This document shows positions 22,201 through 32,701 of a stretch of DNA of 64,000 nt, one piece after another. The DNA is taken from assembly GCA_000181795.3 (NCBI GenBank), contig CM012953.1:15262664-15326663 (forward strand). Reading direction: 5' to 3'. Source of the DNA: Trichinella spiralis. Taxonomy: Eukaryota; Nematoda; Enoplea; Trichinellida; Trichinellidae. Each line of letters opens with the position of its first letter. Position 1 is the stretch's first letter. Below the pieces are notes generated by a model. It did no database searches and had not been told where the DNA came from. It was given only the letters and a program-made list of their open reading frames with translations. Position numbers and translations under genes: made by a program.

Positions 22201-25005
22201 TCATTGAAGCAAATTTAAAAATTTTGCAACATTTCAATTGTTTTTCAAAATTAATTGTGCTTATTTGGGCAAAATTATTTGAAATGCTTCTGAAATAGTA
22301 CATTTAAAATAATGGAATAATTTAATTTTCCAAAACAGAAAAACATTCATATTAATAGTTAAAATGCACCGAATTATTTTTTCCTGTATATCTTCTGATT
22401 TACTAAAGGATACATTTAGCTTTTTTTAAATAAATGATTTAATTTGCATAAAAATGAAAATGTAGTCCAATGTTTAAAATTATCATATTCATATGTGTGT
22501 ATTAGAAATTTTTCACTAGTGCTTTGAAAATATATAGTTCGAGTAGAAAATTTATTGTGATGGATTAGACATGTCTGCTGTTCTTAAATCACATTTGTCA
22601 AAAACAACCCATTTACCCACTGCGCTTTAGTAAAATAGACAGACGGCACTTTTGCTGCATTTTCAATGCACATATTTAAAAAGTTTTCTTTTTTATTTAG
22701 AAAGAAATAGAGCTAGCAGTTCTGTTTTATATTGTATGAACACGTCATACAAAATGCAAATAAGGAACTGTTCGGTTTGAACAATGAAAGCTATCAATTA
22801 GCTATTAAAAAGTGAAAATGTAAAAATTCAATGGCATCTTTTTTAATTTATTAAAAAATTTATTTCTCTAATAATTGATACTAATTTTGCAATAAGCGGT
22901 AATGTTATAATTTAAATTTATGCTTCAGTATGTATAACATGAATTACTGTTGTTGTTTTTAATAAAATCCCAAGTTTTCAATTGAGAATTAGCTCAATTT
23001 ACACTGCAAGATGCAAAATTTTGCATTTTTAAATCAAACGCAAATTTTCTTGTTGCAAAAGAATTTCATAATTAATTTTCCATCTTTATTATTGCACTGT
23101 ATGTTTACAAATGAACTATACCAGTTTTTTTGATAATTCATTTGAAAGAATGTTAAATTTAAAAAATTGTCAATTTTTTTATATTAAACTAATAAATCCT
23201 CACGTTTTACCGCTTTCAAGCATGTAAATCAGGTTTTGTAGTGCTGTGGTAAATTTTTGTCCTTTCTGTTTTCTTACATAGCAAATCAAAAGAGCTTTCT
23301 TTTCAGCAAAATTAAATTGTGAGCAAGCTTTGCTACGCAAAATTGGTATTTAATTTTTTTAATTAAATTTAAATTTAAGAAAATTTTTTAATATTCGATA
23401 CTGTTTTTTTTCTTTGTAAAAGTGTTCTTAAGTTGTTATGAAAGTATTAAAATTAATAATTTAATTGTATATAATAGTTTAAATGGAAATGATTTTTTGA
23501 ATAAGTTTTGGAAAATTTCTGATTTGTTAATAATTTCATGATAACACGTTTGTGTGTGTGTGTGCGTGAATCGATCTATTTTTCTTTTGTTTCATCATAA
23601 AGAGCCGTTTTTAACAGCAGCAAGTGGGGTAGAATTTTTCCAAAAGGCGGCAGCTTCTTTGCTAAAACGTTTATCAACAATTTCTTTAGCTTCAGCTAAC
23701 TAGCTGTAGCCGTGTGTCCATTTGTCATCTGGCATCAATGACTGATGGCCCAGAACGTTTGCATAAAACGCGAACGCGTTTTTGTCGCAGTTTGATTGAT
23801 TTAATTCGCATTCGCTTTTCAAAAGCTGAACACCACAAGGCTCGCCACGTTGACATTTTTAATATGTTTGCTTTGTTTTGTCGACTTCAAGCACGGCAAC
23901 TAAAAAAGAGCGGCTTCTGTTTCAAATAAGCTAATTCAAAATTAACTAGCAAAATCAACCACAACCGTGTGTGTGTGTGTGTGGTGCATCTCTTTTGACG
24001 TAAACAAATGAAAACATTTTGAAAAAATTTTCAAAATTCACATCTTAATTTTATTCAATAAAACCATTCAAATTCCACTATACACAATTACATTCTTATT
24101 GTTCTATCAATTAGTTATTTCTCTAGTCGTTCTCACTGTTTTTCAATGAATACTTGAACCTGAAAGTCATTTAATTTTATTTTATTTTAAATATACTTCT
24201 AATGGTGATTAATAATTTGAAAAGAAATTACAAACTTACAAATCGAATTTGTCCAATTTTACAATCCGTTTTCAATTGAAGTTATAATTAAATTTTCACA
24301 GAAAAATCTGTTGAAATTTATACCATTTTTTAATTTTAATTTATTGCTGATAATTATAATTTTATCTGAAAAACTTTCTGAAGCATAAATTTAAACTTAA
24401 TTTTCACAATTTATGATTTACGACAACAAACCCGCAAATTTTTAACTGTAATGAAAATGACAATCAGGTTCAAATGTTATATAGCTAACAATTCATGATT
24501 GAATTCAATTGAGTCATCATTTAGATTGTTTTTATTTGTTTTATTGTAATTTCAAAGATAATTCTGTATTGAAAAAATCAATTATTTTCTTTTCTTAAAT
24601 TTAGTCAATGGTTCAACGGACGGAAAGCGTCAGAGGACAGCTTACACACGTAGCCAAGTGCTAGAACTGGAAAAAGAGTTTCATTTCAACCGCTATTTGA
24701 CCCGTCGTCGACGTGTTGAAATTGCGCACACTTTAGATTTAACAGAACGTCAAGTTAAAATTTGGTTCCAAAATCGCCGCATGAAGCTCAAAAAAGATCA
24801 AAAAACTTTACAACCATCTGCGTTCAGCTCTGCTGCCATAAGCAGCATCATCAATCCGTTGCAGATGAACCATCTAACCGCGGCAGCAATGCATGGAACG
24901 AGGCCAGGCGCCAGTTATTTGTTCAACGTACCCTATGACATGCAAGGAAGTTTAAACTCCAATTGCCCTGGTGCGCAAGGTCCAAAAATTTTTTTACAAG
25001 ACTGA
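19275..25005 (+). CDS. lin-39: Hox4/Dfd-class homeodomain protein (lin-39-like), 392 aa
   Basis: A Hox transcription factor that specifies mid-anterior body identity. Exon 1 (19275-20052) ends just after the PBX/Exd-binding hexapeptide IYPWMKRFH. Exon 2 (24605-25005) starts with a 6-residue linker and then the homeodomain (24622-24801). Hox4/Dfd signatures are [36 protein letters not shown] and the KKDQK end, plus YPWMK-[RKF]-H in the hexapeptide. Recognition helix [10 protein letters not shown] is intact with Gln50 and Asn51. Residue 56 is Leu where Hox4 proteins have Trp. The N-terminal half is Ser/Thr/Gln-rich, with an acidic serine stretch before the hexapeptide, and looks disordered. The start is the first ATG of the long open frame. 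The 4.55 kb intron sits between hexapeptide and homeodomain, the usual Hox position. In nematodes this class is lin-39. The class is firm; the symbol assumes a nematode. Confidence 0.96.
23600..23950. promoter_or_regulatory. candidate intronic Hox enhancer
   Basis: An abrupt rise in GC and complexity inside the Hox4-class intron, with no sustained coding frame. It contains TGATTGATTTAATT at 23793-23806, an Exd/Hox-type TGATTGAT joined to a homeodomain TAAT core, and the palindrome GCGAACGCGTT near 23771. Autoregulatory introns are common in Dfd and lin-39; function here is inferred. Confidence 0.4.
23967..23983. repeat. (GT)n microsatellite
   Basis: Eight GT units just after the intronic island; a shorter GT run lies near 23550-23566. 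Confidence 0.9.
24622..24801 (+). other. homeobox of the Hox4-class gene
   Basis: Sixty codons starting [10 protein letters not shown] and ending MKLKKDQ, wholly within exon 2. Gln50 and Asn51 are present; position 56 is Leu. Confidence 0.97.
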
Positions 25006-25741
25006 AGAACCAATTCTAAATATTCCTCCTCTCAGTTCCATCTTCTGTTTTGCAAACTCTTTTCTTATAATTTGCTATTCTGAATATCTCTGAAATTGAT
25101 CTCTTTCTGATTTCGTTTTTCTCTTTTGGTTGCTTTGTGTAGCTTACATCAGCCAGTTGTTTACTAGCTTTAATTGAGCAAATTTCGAAGCTGAACTATG
25201 GCAAAAATTGCAGTATTATACATTGAAATTATACCATGCTAATGTAAAATTGCATTTAAGTTTATTAAAAAATTTAACTATTGTATTAGCTTTTCTTTTT
25301 CAAGTCATATATTTACAATTTGAAAAATAATTTTTGATTTTATTCTATCATATTCAGTTTCAAAATTATAATTTCATAAATTATCAAATCATTTGTTTTT
25401 AATTTTCCATTATTTAATTTCTGAACAAAAAATATTCAACCAACAGTTTGAAAAACGTTGAATTAAAAATTATAACCAGCAATTTTACTTCAAAAATCAT
25501 AATTCTATTTATATTGTTCAAATTTTATATTCCATTGTGCAACTTTTTATGAAAAAGTTTCAAAATTATCAAAAACTTTAAAGCCATTAAATGAATAAAC
25601 AATTGGAACTAAATTGCTGAAAAATCAACAAGAAGAAAATGTTTTCTCGTATACCGCCGTCGTTATAGATAAATTGAAATAGAAAAATGACTGCATTTTC
25701 TTGAAATTTGCATATTTAAATATAATTTTGCAATGGAATGT
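25006..25741. other. 736-base gap between convergent stop codons
   Basis: 3' flanks of the Hox4-class gene and kynureninase. An AATAAA at 25594-25599 on the plus strand could end the Hox transcript, which would bring it within 150 bases of the kynureninase stop. Otherwise AT-rich with nothing coding. Confidence 0.6.
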
Positions 25742-28700
25742 TCACTGCTGTTCATCACTACTTAGCTGCCTGAAAGAATCAATCAAAGATTCTGTAAATC
25801 TTCGCACGTCGTTAAAGCTGTTATAAATATGCACTGGCGTTATTCGTAAAACATCCGGAAAACGCATGTCACACTACAACAGAAAAAATCTCCATACAAA
25901 AATTAAAATTGAACGAGAAATTCAAAAATTTACAACAACGCCTCGCTTTTGTAATTGATCATAAACATCGCTGAAGTTGGCAGAAAATTTAAGCGAAAGC
26001 TGACATCCGCGTTGTTCAGGATCCTGCGGAGTGATCACTTCACAATAAATTGGATTCTTGAGAACGGTTGACATTTTTCCAAAATAATAATTCACCAAAT
26101 ATTCCAAATAAGCCGTCAATAACTTTGATTTCTGTCTCAGCGTTTGCATCGATGTCTTTCCATATATCTGCAAATTTGTCACATTTTAATTTTACTGAGA
26201 GAAGTTTAAATTTCATAATTAAAAAAAATGAGTAAATAAATTTATTTAAAATTGACAATTTTTCACTTTCAGACTGGCAATCATGGGGCACACCAACAGT
26301 GCAGGCGGATGACTAATGCGATACGCTGAACAGTCGTGTGGAAATTTCATTTCTGAAAATAAAAAACTGCTTACAATAAATTATACTTTTTCGTCTTTTA
26401 GAAAAGTAACTTCCTCATCAAATAAACAAGAAAACAGCTTCCAAAATTAAACATCCCTAAGGAAATATTGTAATGAAAAATGATTTACCATTTCATTTAC
26501 TGAAAAGAATATTACTTTGAAAAATTCAAATAATTTTCCAATCAATCAACAAAACTTTCATTTTTTTTTCAACTTTACACTTTTCAAAGTCTAATTAAAT
26601 GTTTTTTTTCTGCAGTTTTCTCTGTTTCCATTTTCCTGTTCCTAATAATATTCAAAAAGAAAGATCCGAAAGTTTTTGCACATCAATTGATTACAATTAA
26701 ATAATTATTTTTATTGTTAAACGTTTCATTATAGAATCTATAAGAATTCTAAATCTGAACCGTTTGTCATCTCCATGCGGCTCTCAGCTTCATGTCCCCA
26801 CCAGCCCCAAAGAGCCGGTGGATATGAATCGAAATTGTTTTCGTGTATGAACACTATACTCAAACCTCCGCAACCAGAATTCAAATATTTATAAGAACAC
26901 CAAGCAGCAAAATCAACTTTCCATTCATGGAGATTTAAAGGAACGTTTCCTGCAGCATGAGCTAAATCCCAGCCAACTATGCAACCCTAAAAAAGTCGTT
27001 TTTTCACCACCATTTGAGCTGAACTAAACACTTCTCTTTACAGTATTTCTTAAATAAATTTGTAATATAAATTTAAGAATAGAATAATTTTTAATATATA
27101 AGAAATAAAATATATTTTTAAAAGAAATATCACGTATAGAAATAAATGCAATTTATTTACTTGCGCTTTACCACAAGCAGTAATGCTAGGTATATCAAAG
27201 TATTGTCCAGTGTAATATTGAACACCGCTGAACAACACTAACGCAATCGACTGGCCATTCTGAGATATATAATCCAAAATATCTTCAGTTCGTAAGCAAT
27301 GTTCATTCTAATAAAAACTGCCCAAGTTGAAATTTAATATATAAATGAATCTCTTCTCACTATTTTATCATTTCACACATTTATACATATATAATTTAAA
27401 ACTTTATCATCAATATTAAATATTTGAAAAATTTTAAGACACGTAACCATAAAAAAATATTTCATTGTAAATATAAACAAATACTTGTCGTGGTTGCAAA
27501 ACAACAACACATTCTTCAGGATCAAAGCCATGAAAACGCACTTGTGAATGGACAGCGTACTAAACAGAATAATTATGGCTCTTAATCAATGAATAATGTA
27601 CATTTTAAAAAATCATTCAGTTCAATTATTCAATTACAATTCGAAACCCATACCACCTTCATTACAATGATTCACCATCAGCATGCAGAAGTTCTGTAAC
27701 AAACAAACTTGTACAGCTTCATTTATTAATCAATTAATTTACAATCAGAAAATTATCTTACAATTTTATATTGAAATGTAATATTAAAATAAATGTATAC
27801 TAACAAAGTCTGATGGAAATGGTTTGTTCTCCAAAAGGATCTTCTTTCTTGATGAAGTTGGTCTGTAGAAAGCAGCCTTGAAATAGAAATTACGTTGGTT
27901 GTTAATACGATTCAAATTTTCCTATTTCTCAACATCTTTATAAATTTTAATTTAAATAAATGCATTTTTTAAAAAATTTCATAAAAAATATTCAAGCATC
28001 CTAATTTTTTTGAAATAAATGACTGTACCGTATTCTTTCAGAATCGGAATAAATTTTATTATTTAAATAAAATGTAAATAATCTTTCAACAGACCATCAA
28101 TAGATGAAGATTAATCGTCAAACTGTTCATAACGGCAACTTCACACTTTTTGGCGCCAACAAGAGCTGCATTTGTATCCAAAACGAATTCATCACATTTC
28201 GCCCAAGGCATCTTTCCATTCGTATGGCCATGAACACCCCTTTCAAAGGTAAAATTTTGTTGATTTGACAAAATAATTTCCATACCTGGCATACATTTTC
28301 GCCCATTTATCCAACTCTTCAGAAATATACTCCTGAACATCTTTTGGCTGAAGGCCCAAAGAGTTGCCACACAAATAAATTGCATCGCTTTCTGCATCGA
28401 CCAAATTTAAATCAACTAAACTAACAACATCATCGTTATTATGCCAAAAAAAGAAATTCACTGGATAAAGAGGAATATATTGCTGAAGAATATTAACTCC
28501 TTTTCATTTTTAAAAACAAGAAAAGTAATGCCACAAAAGCTTCACTTATGCTATTTAACATTTTGTGACAAAGAAAATGGCAGACATACCTTTTGGTAAG
28601 TCACTCATCTTTGGATATTTAAACATTTTTCGAAAATGACTTAATTCATCAACTGAATCCAAAAATTCGGCAAACTCAGCATCTGTAACCTTTAAATTTT

Positions 28701-28779
28701 GTTGCTGAGCAATCCGCTCTAACTTCGCTTTCATTGTTTCATCCTTTTGTTCCAGCATAGCTTTTCCAACGTAATTCAT
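25742..28779 (-). CDS. KYNU: kynureninase, 493 aa
   Basis: A PLP enzyme that cleaves kynurenine and 3-hydroxykynurenine to anthranilate or 3-hydroxyanthranilate plus alanine, in tryptophan breakdown towards NAD. Ten exons, in coding order: 28779-28590, 28460-28286, 28239-28095, 27876-27805, 27559-27485, 27307-27161, 26986-26761, 26352-26267, 26167-25934, 25873-25742; all joins are in phase. Family blocks in order: [55 protein letters not shown] equivalent [39 protein letters not shown] (Lys binds PLP), [24 protein letters not shown] and [12 protein letters not shown]. Slightly longer than the human enzyme (465 aa), partly from a small insert after MSDLPK at the exon 1-2 join. That join uses CCAG before TGAATTT; an upstream TTCAG would break frame. 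In C. elegans this enzyme is FLU-2. The identity is certain. Confidence 0.97.
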
Positions 28780-28871
28780 TTCAAATTGAAATCTAATTTA
28801 CAAGTTTTTATTACATTTTTATATAAAAATTACAACAAATGTAAAGAAAACTAAATATAGTATATAATCTG

Positions 28872-29201
28872 ATGAAATTCAAACATCTTTATTATTCTGT
28901 TGAAGAATTAAAACATACCAAATTACAAGAAAAACACCCTCAAGTGATATATTATTATAAATATTTTATATATTATATTGATTATATAAACATATTTTTG
29001 ACAGAATTTGATATTGCTTATGAAATTCAAAAACTACAAGTTAAAAATGCTGAATTACTTAAATTATTACAAAATTTACGATTTTTCATGATAAAACAAA
29101 TACAAAATGACATGAATACAAAATGGCAAAACAACCGTCAGTATTATATAGTAATACGAATTTCAAGTAAATTTTACAGTAACCTAAAACAGCTTATTTG
29201 A
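28872..29201 (+). CDS. uncertain 109-codon open frame, small coiled-coil protein
   Basis: An ATG-started frame upstream of and opposite to kynureninase. Residues 60-80 (EIQKLQVKNAELLKLLQNLR) have heptad spacing and resemble a short coiled coil. The middle (IYYYKYFIYYIDYINIF) looks like translated AT-rich intron: a GTGATA at 28943 and TTTTTGACAG ending at 29003 would bound a 60-base intron of the local type, but removing it breaks the frame. A distant likeness to the C-terminal coil of Mediator subunit 30 is possible but weak. It may be a real small gene, a remnant or chance. I cannot assign a function. Confidence 0.25.
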   Translation: MKFKHLYYSVEELKHTKLQEKHPQVIYYYKYFIYYIDYINIFLTEFDIAYEIQKLQVKNAELLKLLQNLRFFMIKQIQNDMNTKWQNNRQYYIVIRISSKFYSNLKQLI

Positions 29202-29890
29202 AGAACGGAATTGTTTTTTCATAATATTTAAAGGAAAAACAATGGATGTATATTTAATTTATTTATAACTTTAATTTTTTGTGCAATCGGCATTAAATTA
29301 AAGTGTATTTGAACCCATTTATGCAATACTCAGCAACGTAGCCGTTTCTAGTCTTATCAAATAAGTTGTGCGCAAAACATAAAATAATATTTGTTTTCAA
29401 TATAGTTACGGAAAATTAAATATGAAAATTTAAACAATCTTTTTCCGCTTTTTTCACTTACATCACTTATACGCACTTTTCGATAAAGTATTCCTCAAGT
29501 ACACAGTTTTAATTCACTTTACAGGTTTACAGGTTTTTGAAATAAGATGTACTTTAATCATGCAACCAAGCAGTCCCGACTGCTCTTCTCTTTAACATAA
29601 AGTACAATTTATTCTCATTTTTGCTTATTAACATGTACGTTTTTTACAATTTTGTAAGTGTGCCTATAGCATTATCGCAGCCTATAGCATCATACTAATC
29701 ATGTAAATTTCACATTTTAATAATTAAATGCACAACTGAATATATACAGATTTTTCAATTAGAAGCTATGCGTTGCATAACCTTACAATAAATTTCAGTG
29801 AACTGAAAGAACAAGTGTAAAAATAAATACACAGAAGTATACAAACATACAGTTGTAAAACTACCGCGAATGATAAAACAGTACTTGACA
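29202..29890. other. AT-rich 3' flank of PPP1R7, no gene seen
   Basis: This is the spacer between the PPP1R7 stop on the minus strand and the uncertain small frame. No coding frame or RNA gene is recognisable. Confidence 0.6.
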
Positions 29891-30835
29891 TCAATCTCCA
29901 TCAGAATTTGGTTTACACACAGTAGCATCAATTTGAGTAACCTGTGGTAAAGCGAGCATCACTTTGCGTCGGTAATTAACGTCCCTATGATCAAAGTTGT
30001 TTTCTTCAAAATAAACAGTTCTCAAACTTGGGCAGTTGGCTAAAATGGATACTTTTTCAACACTGTCCAATTTGTTTTTATTAAACCAAAGTTCTTCCAA
30101 ATTCGTCAAATATGACAAATCGCACAATTCTTTTATATTGTTTCCACTCACATCTAAAGTACGCAACTGTGTGCATTTCTCTAAACCTTCGATGACACTT
30201 ATTCCATTGTCACTTATGTAAAATTCTTGGAGATTAACACAGTTATCTAAATTTTCAATTTTCTTAATCCAGTTACATTGAATGCTCAGCAACTTCAGAT
30301 TAACAAGTGAATCCAAATTCTCAATTTTCGTCAACTTATTCGATCCAACAAAAAGATAATTCAAATTTACAAGAGAATTCAAATTTTCCAACTTGCGAAT
30401 TTTGTTGTCTCCCAGTTCAAGCGACTTCAAATTGACGAGCGTGTCCAAATTTTCAATCTTCTCAATGCGATTGTGAATCAGGAAAAGATGTTTCAAATTT
30501 GTGAGTGCAGCCAAATTTTCAATTTTTCGAATACGGTTGAAAGACAAATCTAAAGCTTCAAGCATGGCGAGCTCTTCTAAATTTTCAATCTTTGGAATCT
30601 GATTGTTGTACAAATCCAATTCAACGAGTGTATTTCGAAGGCAGCTTAAGTTTTCAATTTTCGTCAACAAATTGTTCCGGTAAGATAAAGTTCGTAATTG
30701 TTTGAATCGGCTCAAATTGCCAATCTTCTTGATTCGATCGAATTCAAAATTCAAATCCGTTTCATCTTCGGGAATATCTTCACATTCTTCAGGAACCACT
30801 TCAGATACTGCGCCTTCTTCTACCGAGTTGTTCAT
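29891..30835 (-). CDS. PPP1R7: protein phosphatase 1 regulatory subunit 7 (SDS22), 314 aa, intronless
   Basis: SDS22 binds the PP1 catalytic subunit, acts in its assembly and activation, and is needed in mitosis. An acidic N-terminus (about residues 1-25) precedes roughly eleven tandem 22-residue SDS22-type leucine-rich repeats. The repeats read L-x-x-L-x-L-x-x-N-x-[IL]-x-K-I-E-N-L, for example LEALDLSFNRIRKIENL and LKHLFLIHNRIEKIENL. An LRR cap follows (YRRKVMLALPQVTQIDAT). Length is close to the yeast (338) and human (360) proteins. The whole reading frame is one exon, unlike every other confident gene here. It lies head-to-head with ASPP, another PP1 regulator, 1.87 kb between ATGs. The start is the first ATG of the frame and suits the family N-terminus. 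The identity is certain. Confidence 0.97.
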   Translation of the reverse strand: MNNSVEEGAVSEVVPEECEDIPEDETDLNFEFDRIKKIGNLSRFKQLRTLSYRNNLLTKIENLSCLRNTLVELDLYNNQIPKIENLEELAMLEALDLSFNRIRKIENLAALTNLKHLFLIHNRIEKIENLDTLVNLKSLELGDNKIRKLENLNSLVNLNYLFVGSNKLTKIENLDSLVNLKLLSIQCNWIKKIENLDNCVNLQEFYISDNGISVIEGLEKCTQLRTLDVSGNNIKELCDLSYLTNLEELWFNKNKLDSVEKVSILANCPSLRTVYFEENNFDHRDVNYRRKVMLALPQVTQIDATVCKPNSDGD

Positions 30836-31839
30836 AATTTTATGAATAACTTATCCAAATAAGCAACCACTGAACTACCTTCTAAAAGCACGTGAAGAAC
30901 TCACAACAATTTAACTAACAATGAGCACGTATCATACAGTAAGATAGTATATTTGAACATCAGGTTTTATTCGACAAAAAATATCCTGAAATGCCAATCA
31001 CAAGAAAAGGTCGAATTTCCTTGAAAAAAATCCCCTTCATTTTATATTTACGATATTTTGACAATTAATAGTGCAAAAATGATGGATGACTATTTTTTGG
31101 TTTTATCCTGTTACTGTTGGCAATGTTTTAAAATTTATTTTATTTACGTTTGCAGGCGGTGATGCAAGATTAACAGTTTAATCGAAAAATACTGACAAAC
31201 AAAACTGTTTACAATTTTTAATATTTTTTTCATTTTAAAATTTAGGAAAGTTATTAATTTTTTGAAGATGTTTTTTAAAACATTAAAAAATTATTTTAAA
31301 GTTTTTTTTTGAATTTAGAAGAAACAGATATTTTTTGGGATTGAAAACAGTGAATGATTAATTTGTGCTGATTTATTACTGATTTGCAGTTGCGTTTTTT
31401 ATGATAGAAAAAGAGCACATGAGAAGGAAAGCAGAAATGTAACACGTGTTGCATTTTGAATTTGTTAACAATTTATGGACTGAATAAATTAATTTTTGCT
31501 CAAATTGAAAGTGCTTTTTTAAAATTGTTATTTCCTAACTTGCTAGTTTAGATACACTAATTTTATTAATGTGATATGATTGAATTGTTTCATTGGAAAA
31601 ATTGGCCACTCGACTTAATACTGCTTGACAAATGAATGGGAGTCTGTGGAAGGTGATGATTCATTTGTCAGTTTTCGCCATTTGAAATGTTTCCAAATAA
31701 AAATTTTATCAAATACAGTAAGAAAATTTGAAAGCTTCTTTTAACCGTTTATGTTTTGTTTTTCATATTGTATTTTCTAAAAGGTTATACATGAGAAAAT
31801 GAGAATGAGGTCATTTTGGAGGCAGACGGAAATCAAGTT
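30836..31839. other. divergent promoter region, AT-rich half
   Basis: Sequence between PPP1R7 (-) and ASPP (+). It presumably holds the PPP1R7 promoter immediately beside its ATG. No motif is strong enough to name. Confidence 0.45.
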
Positions 31840-32040
31840 GCTTTGATCAAGATCAGGTCGAGGCGACCAGTCGGATGTTGCTTCAGGCCAATGCCCTGAA
31901 GAGCCGCTGTATGCGCAGGTCCATCAAACCTCGTAGCAGCAGGCTCGGTTGGTCGGTGAGGTTGATCAACGCTGACAAGCTGCCCGCAAAGCCGCATTAG
32001 CCCTCAACTAAGCTGGATGATTGTTGTCCTTTCTCCGTAC
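31840..32040. other. GC-rich island with open frames on both strands
   Basis: An isolated GC-rich block. The plus frame from 31839 stays open to TAG at 31998-32000 (includes EATSRMLLQANALKSRC). On the minus strand, one frame gives a 54-codon ATG-started reading that includes QPHRPTEPAATRFDG, and another gives GSLSALINLTDQPSLLLRG. None matches a family I recognise, and no splice sites clearly link it to ASPP. It could be a 5' leader exon, a transposon scrap or a regulatory CpG-like block. Confidence 0.3.
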
Positions 32041-32134
32041 AAAATAGAATTATGTTGCCAACAATCAACAACTAGAACCTGTTTTGACGGACAAAAATAT
32101 GTGTAATTTATTTTTGCCCGCAGTTATGATTATG

Positions 32135-32177
32135 ATATATATATATATATATATATACACGTGTGTGTGTGTGTGTA
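32135..32177. repeat. compound (AT)n(GT)n microsatellite
   Basis: A run of AT changes to ACACGTGT and then to GT units, about 43 bases in all, in the ASPP 5' flank. Confidence 0.95.
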
Positions 32178-32701
32178 TTGTAGAAATGATGGAGATCAGT
32201 TTGGTTGAAGCAACCGGTGGTCAGTAGTGATCGTCAGGGACAGTGGGACGTCAAGTGACGACTAACTGTAGTATAGTTGTTCTTTTTCCATTTTTCCACA
32301 CTGTCAACTGGGTCGTTGAGGTCAATATTGATGCGATGACCGGCGCCACTGTTGTTCAGCTTATTTGCCAAAGACCATCGGTCAGTGACAGTAGGTGAGC
32401 AGAGTAGAGGAGTTATTTTTTTCGTAGAAATAAATGTCTTCAGCTTTTTCTGTGTATTTTATAATTTGTACAGATCGGATACCACCATTCAGTTGTTGCT
32501 GTTCATTGAAATAAAGCAGCCAAAGTTGTAGTGTGGTGGTCATTTGGAAAGCTGCAACTTGCTACCGCCAGTTGTGCGACCAGCAAGTTCAACGTCGACC
32601 GGACGGGCACCAGCAATCACCGCGGTCGTCAACTTCGTTCGGCCAACGGTCGACGAAAAGGACGCGCGCCAAATTTTCATACGGTCATTGGTCAACCGGA
32701 A
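32178..32701 (+). promoter_or_regulatory. probable promoter and 5' leader of ASPP
   Basis: Less AT-rich DNA before the ASPP ATG. It contains CGTCA/TGACG cores around 32247-32262, which are CREB/ATF-like. From about 32530 the sequence is GC-rich and open in frame with ASPP, but lacks an upstream in-frame ATG. I read it as a leader. Confidence 0.4.

Larger units (their letters stand above)
20053..24604 (+). other. 4.55 kb intron of the Hox4-class gene
   Basis: Mostly AT-rich, with donor GTAAAA and acceptor TTTAG. The only clear departure in composition is the island at about 23600-23950. No nested gene was seen. Confidence 0.8.

Noticed and set aside
27651-27705. Candidate kynureninase exon reading [12 protein letters not shown] between exons 4 and 5
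   Set aside because: The family sequence continues directly from PSDF to [11 protein letters not shown] in phase 0; including this piece would insert unrelated residues.
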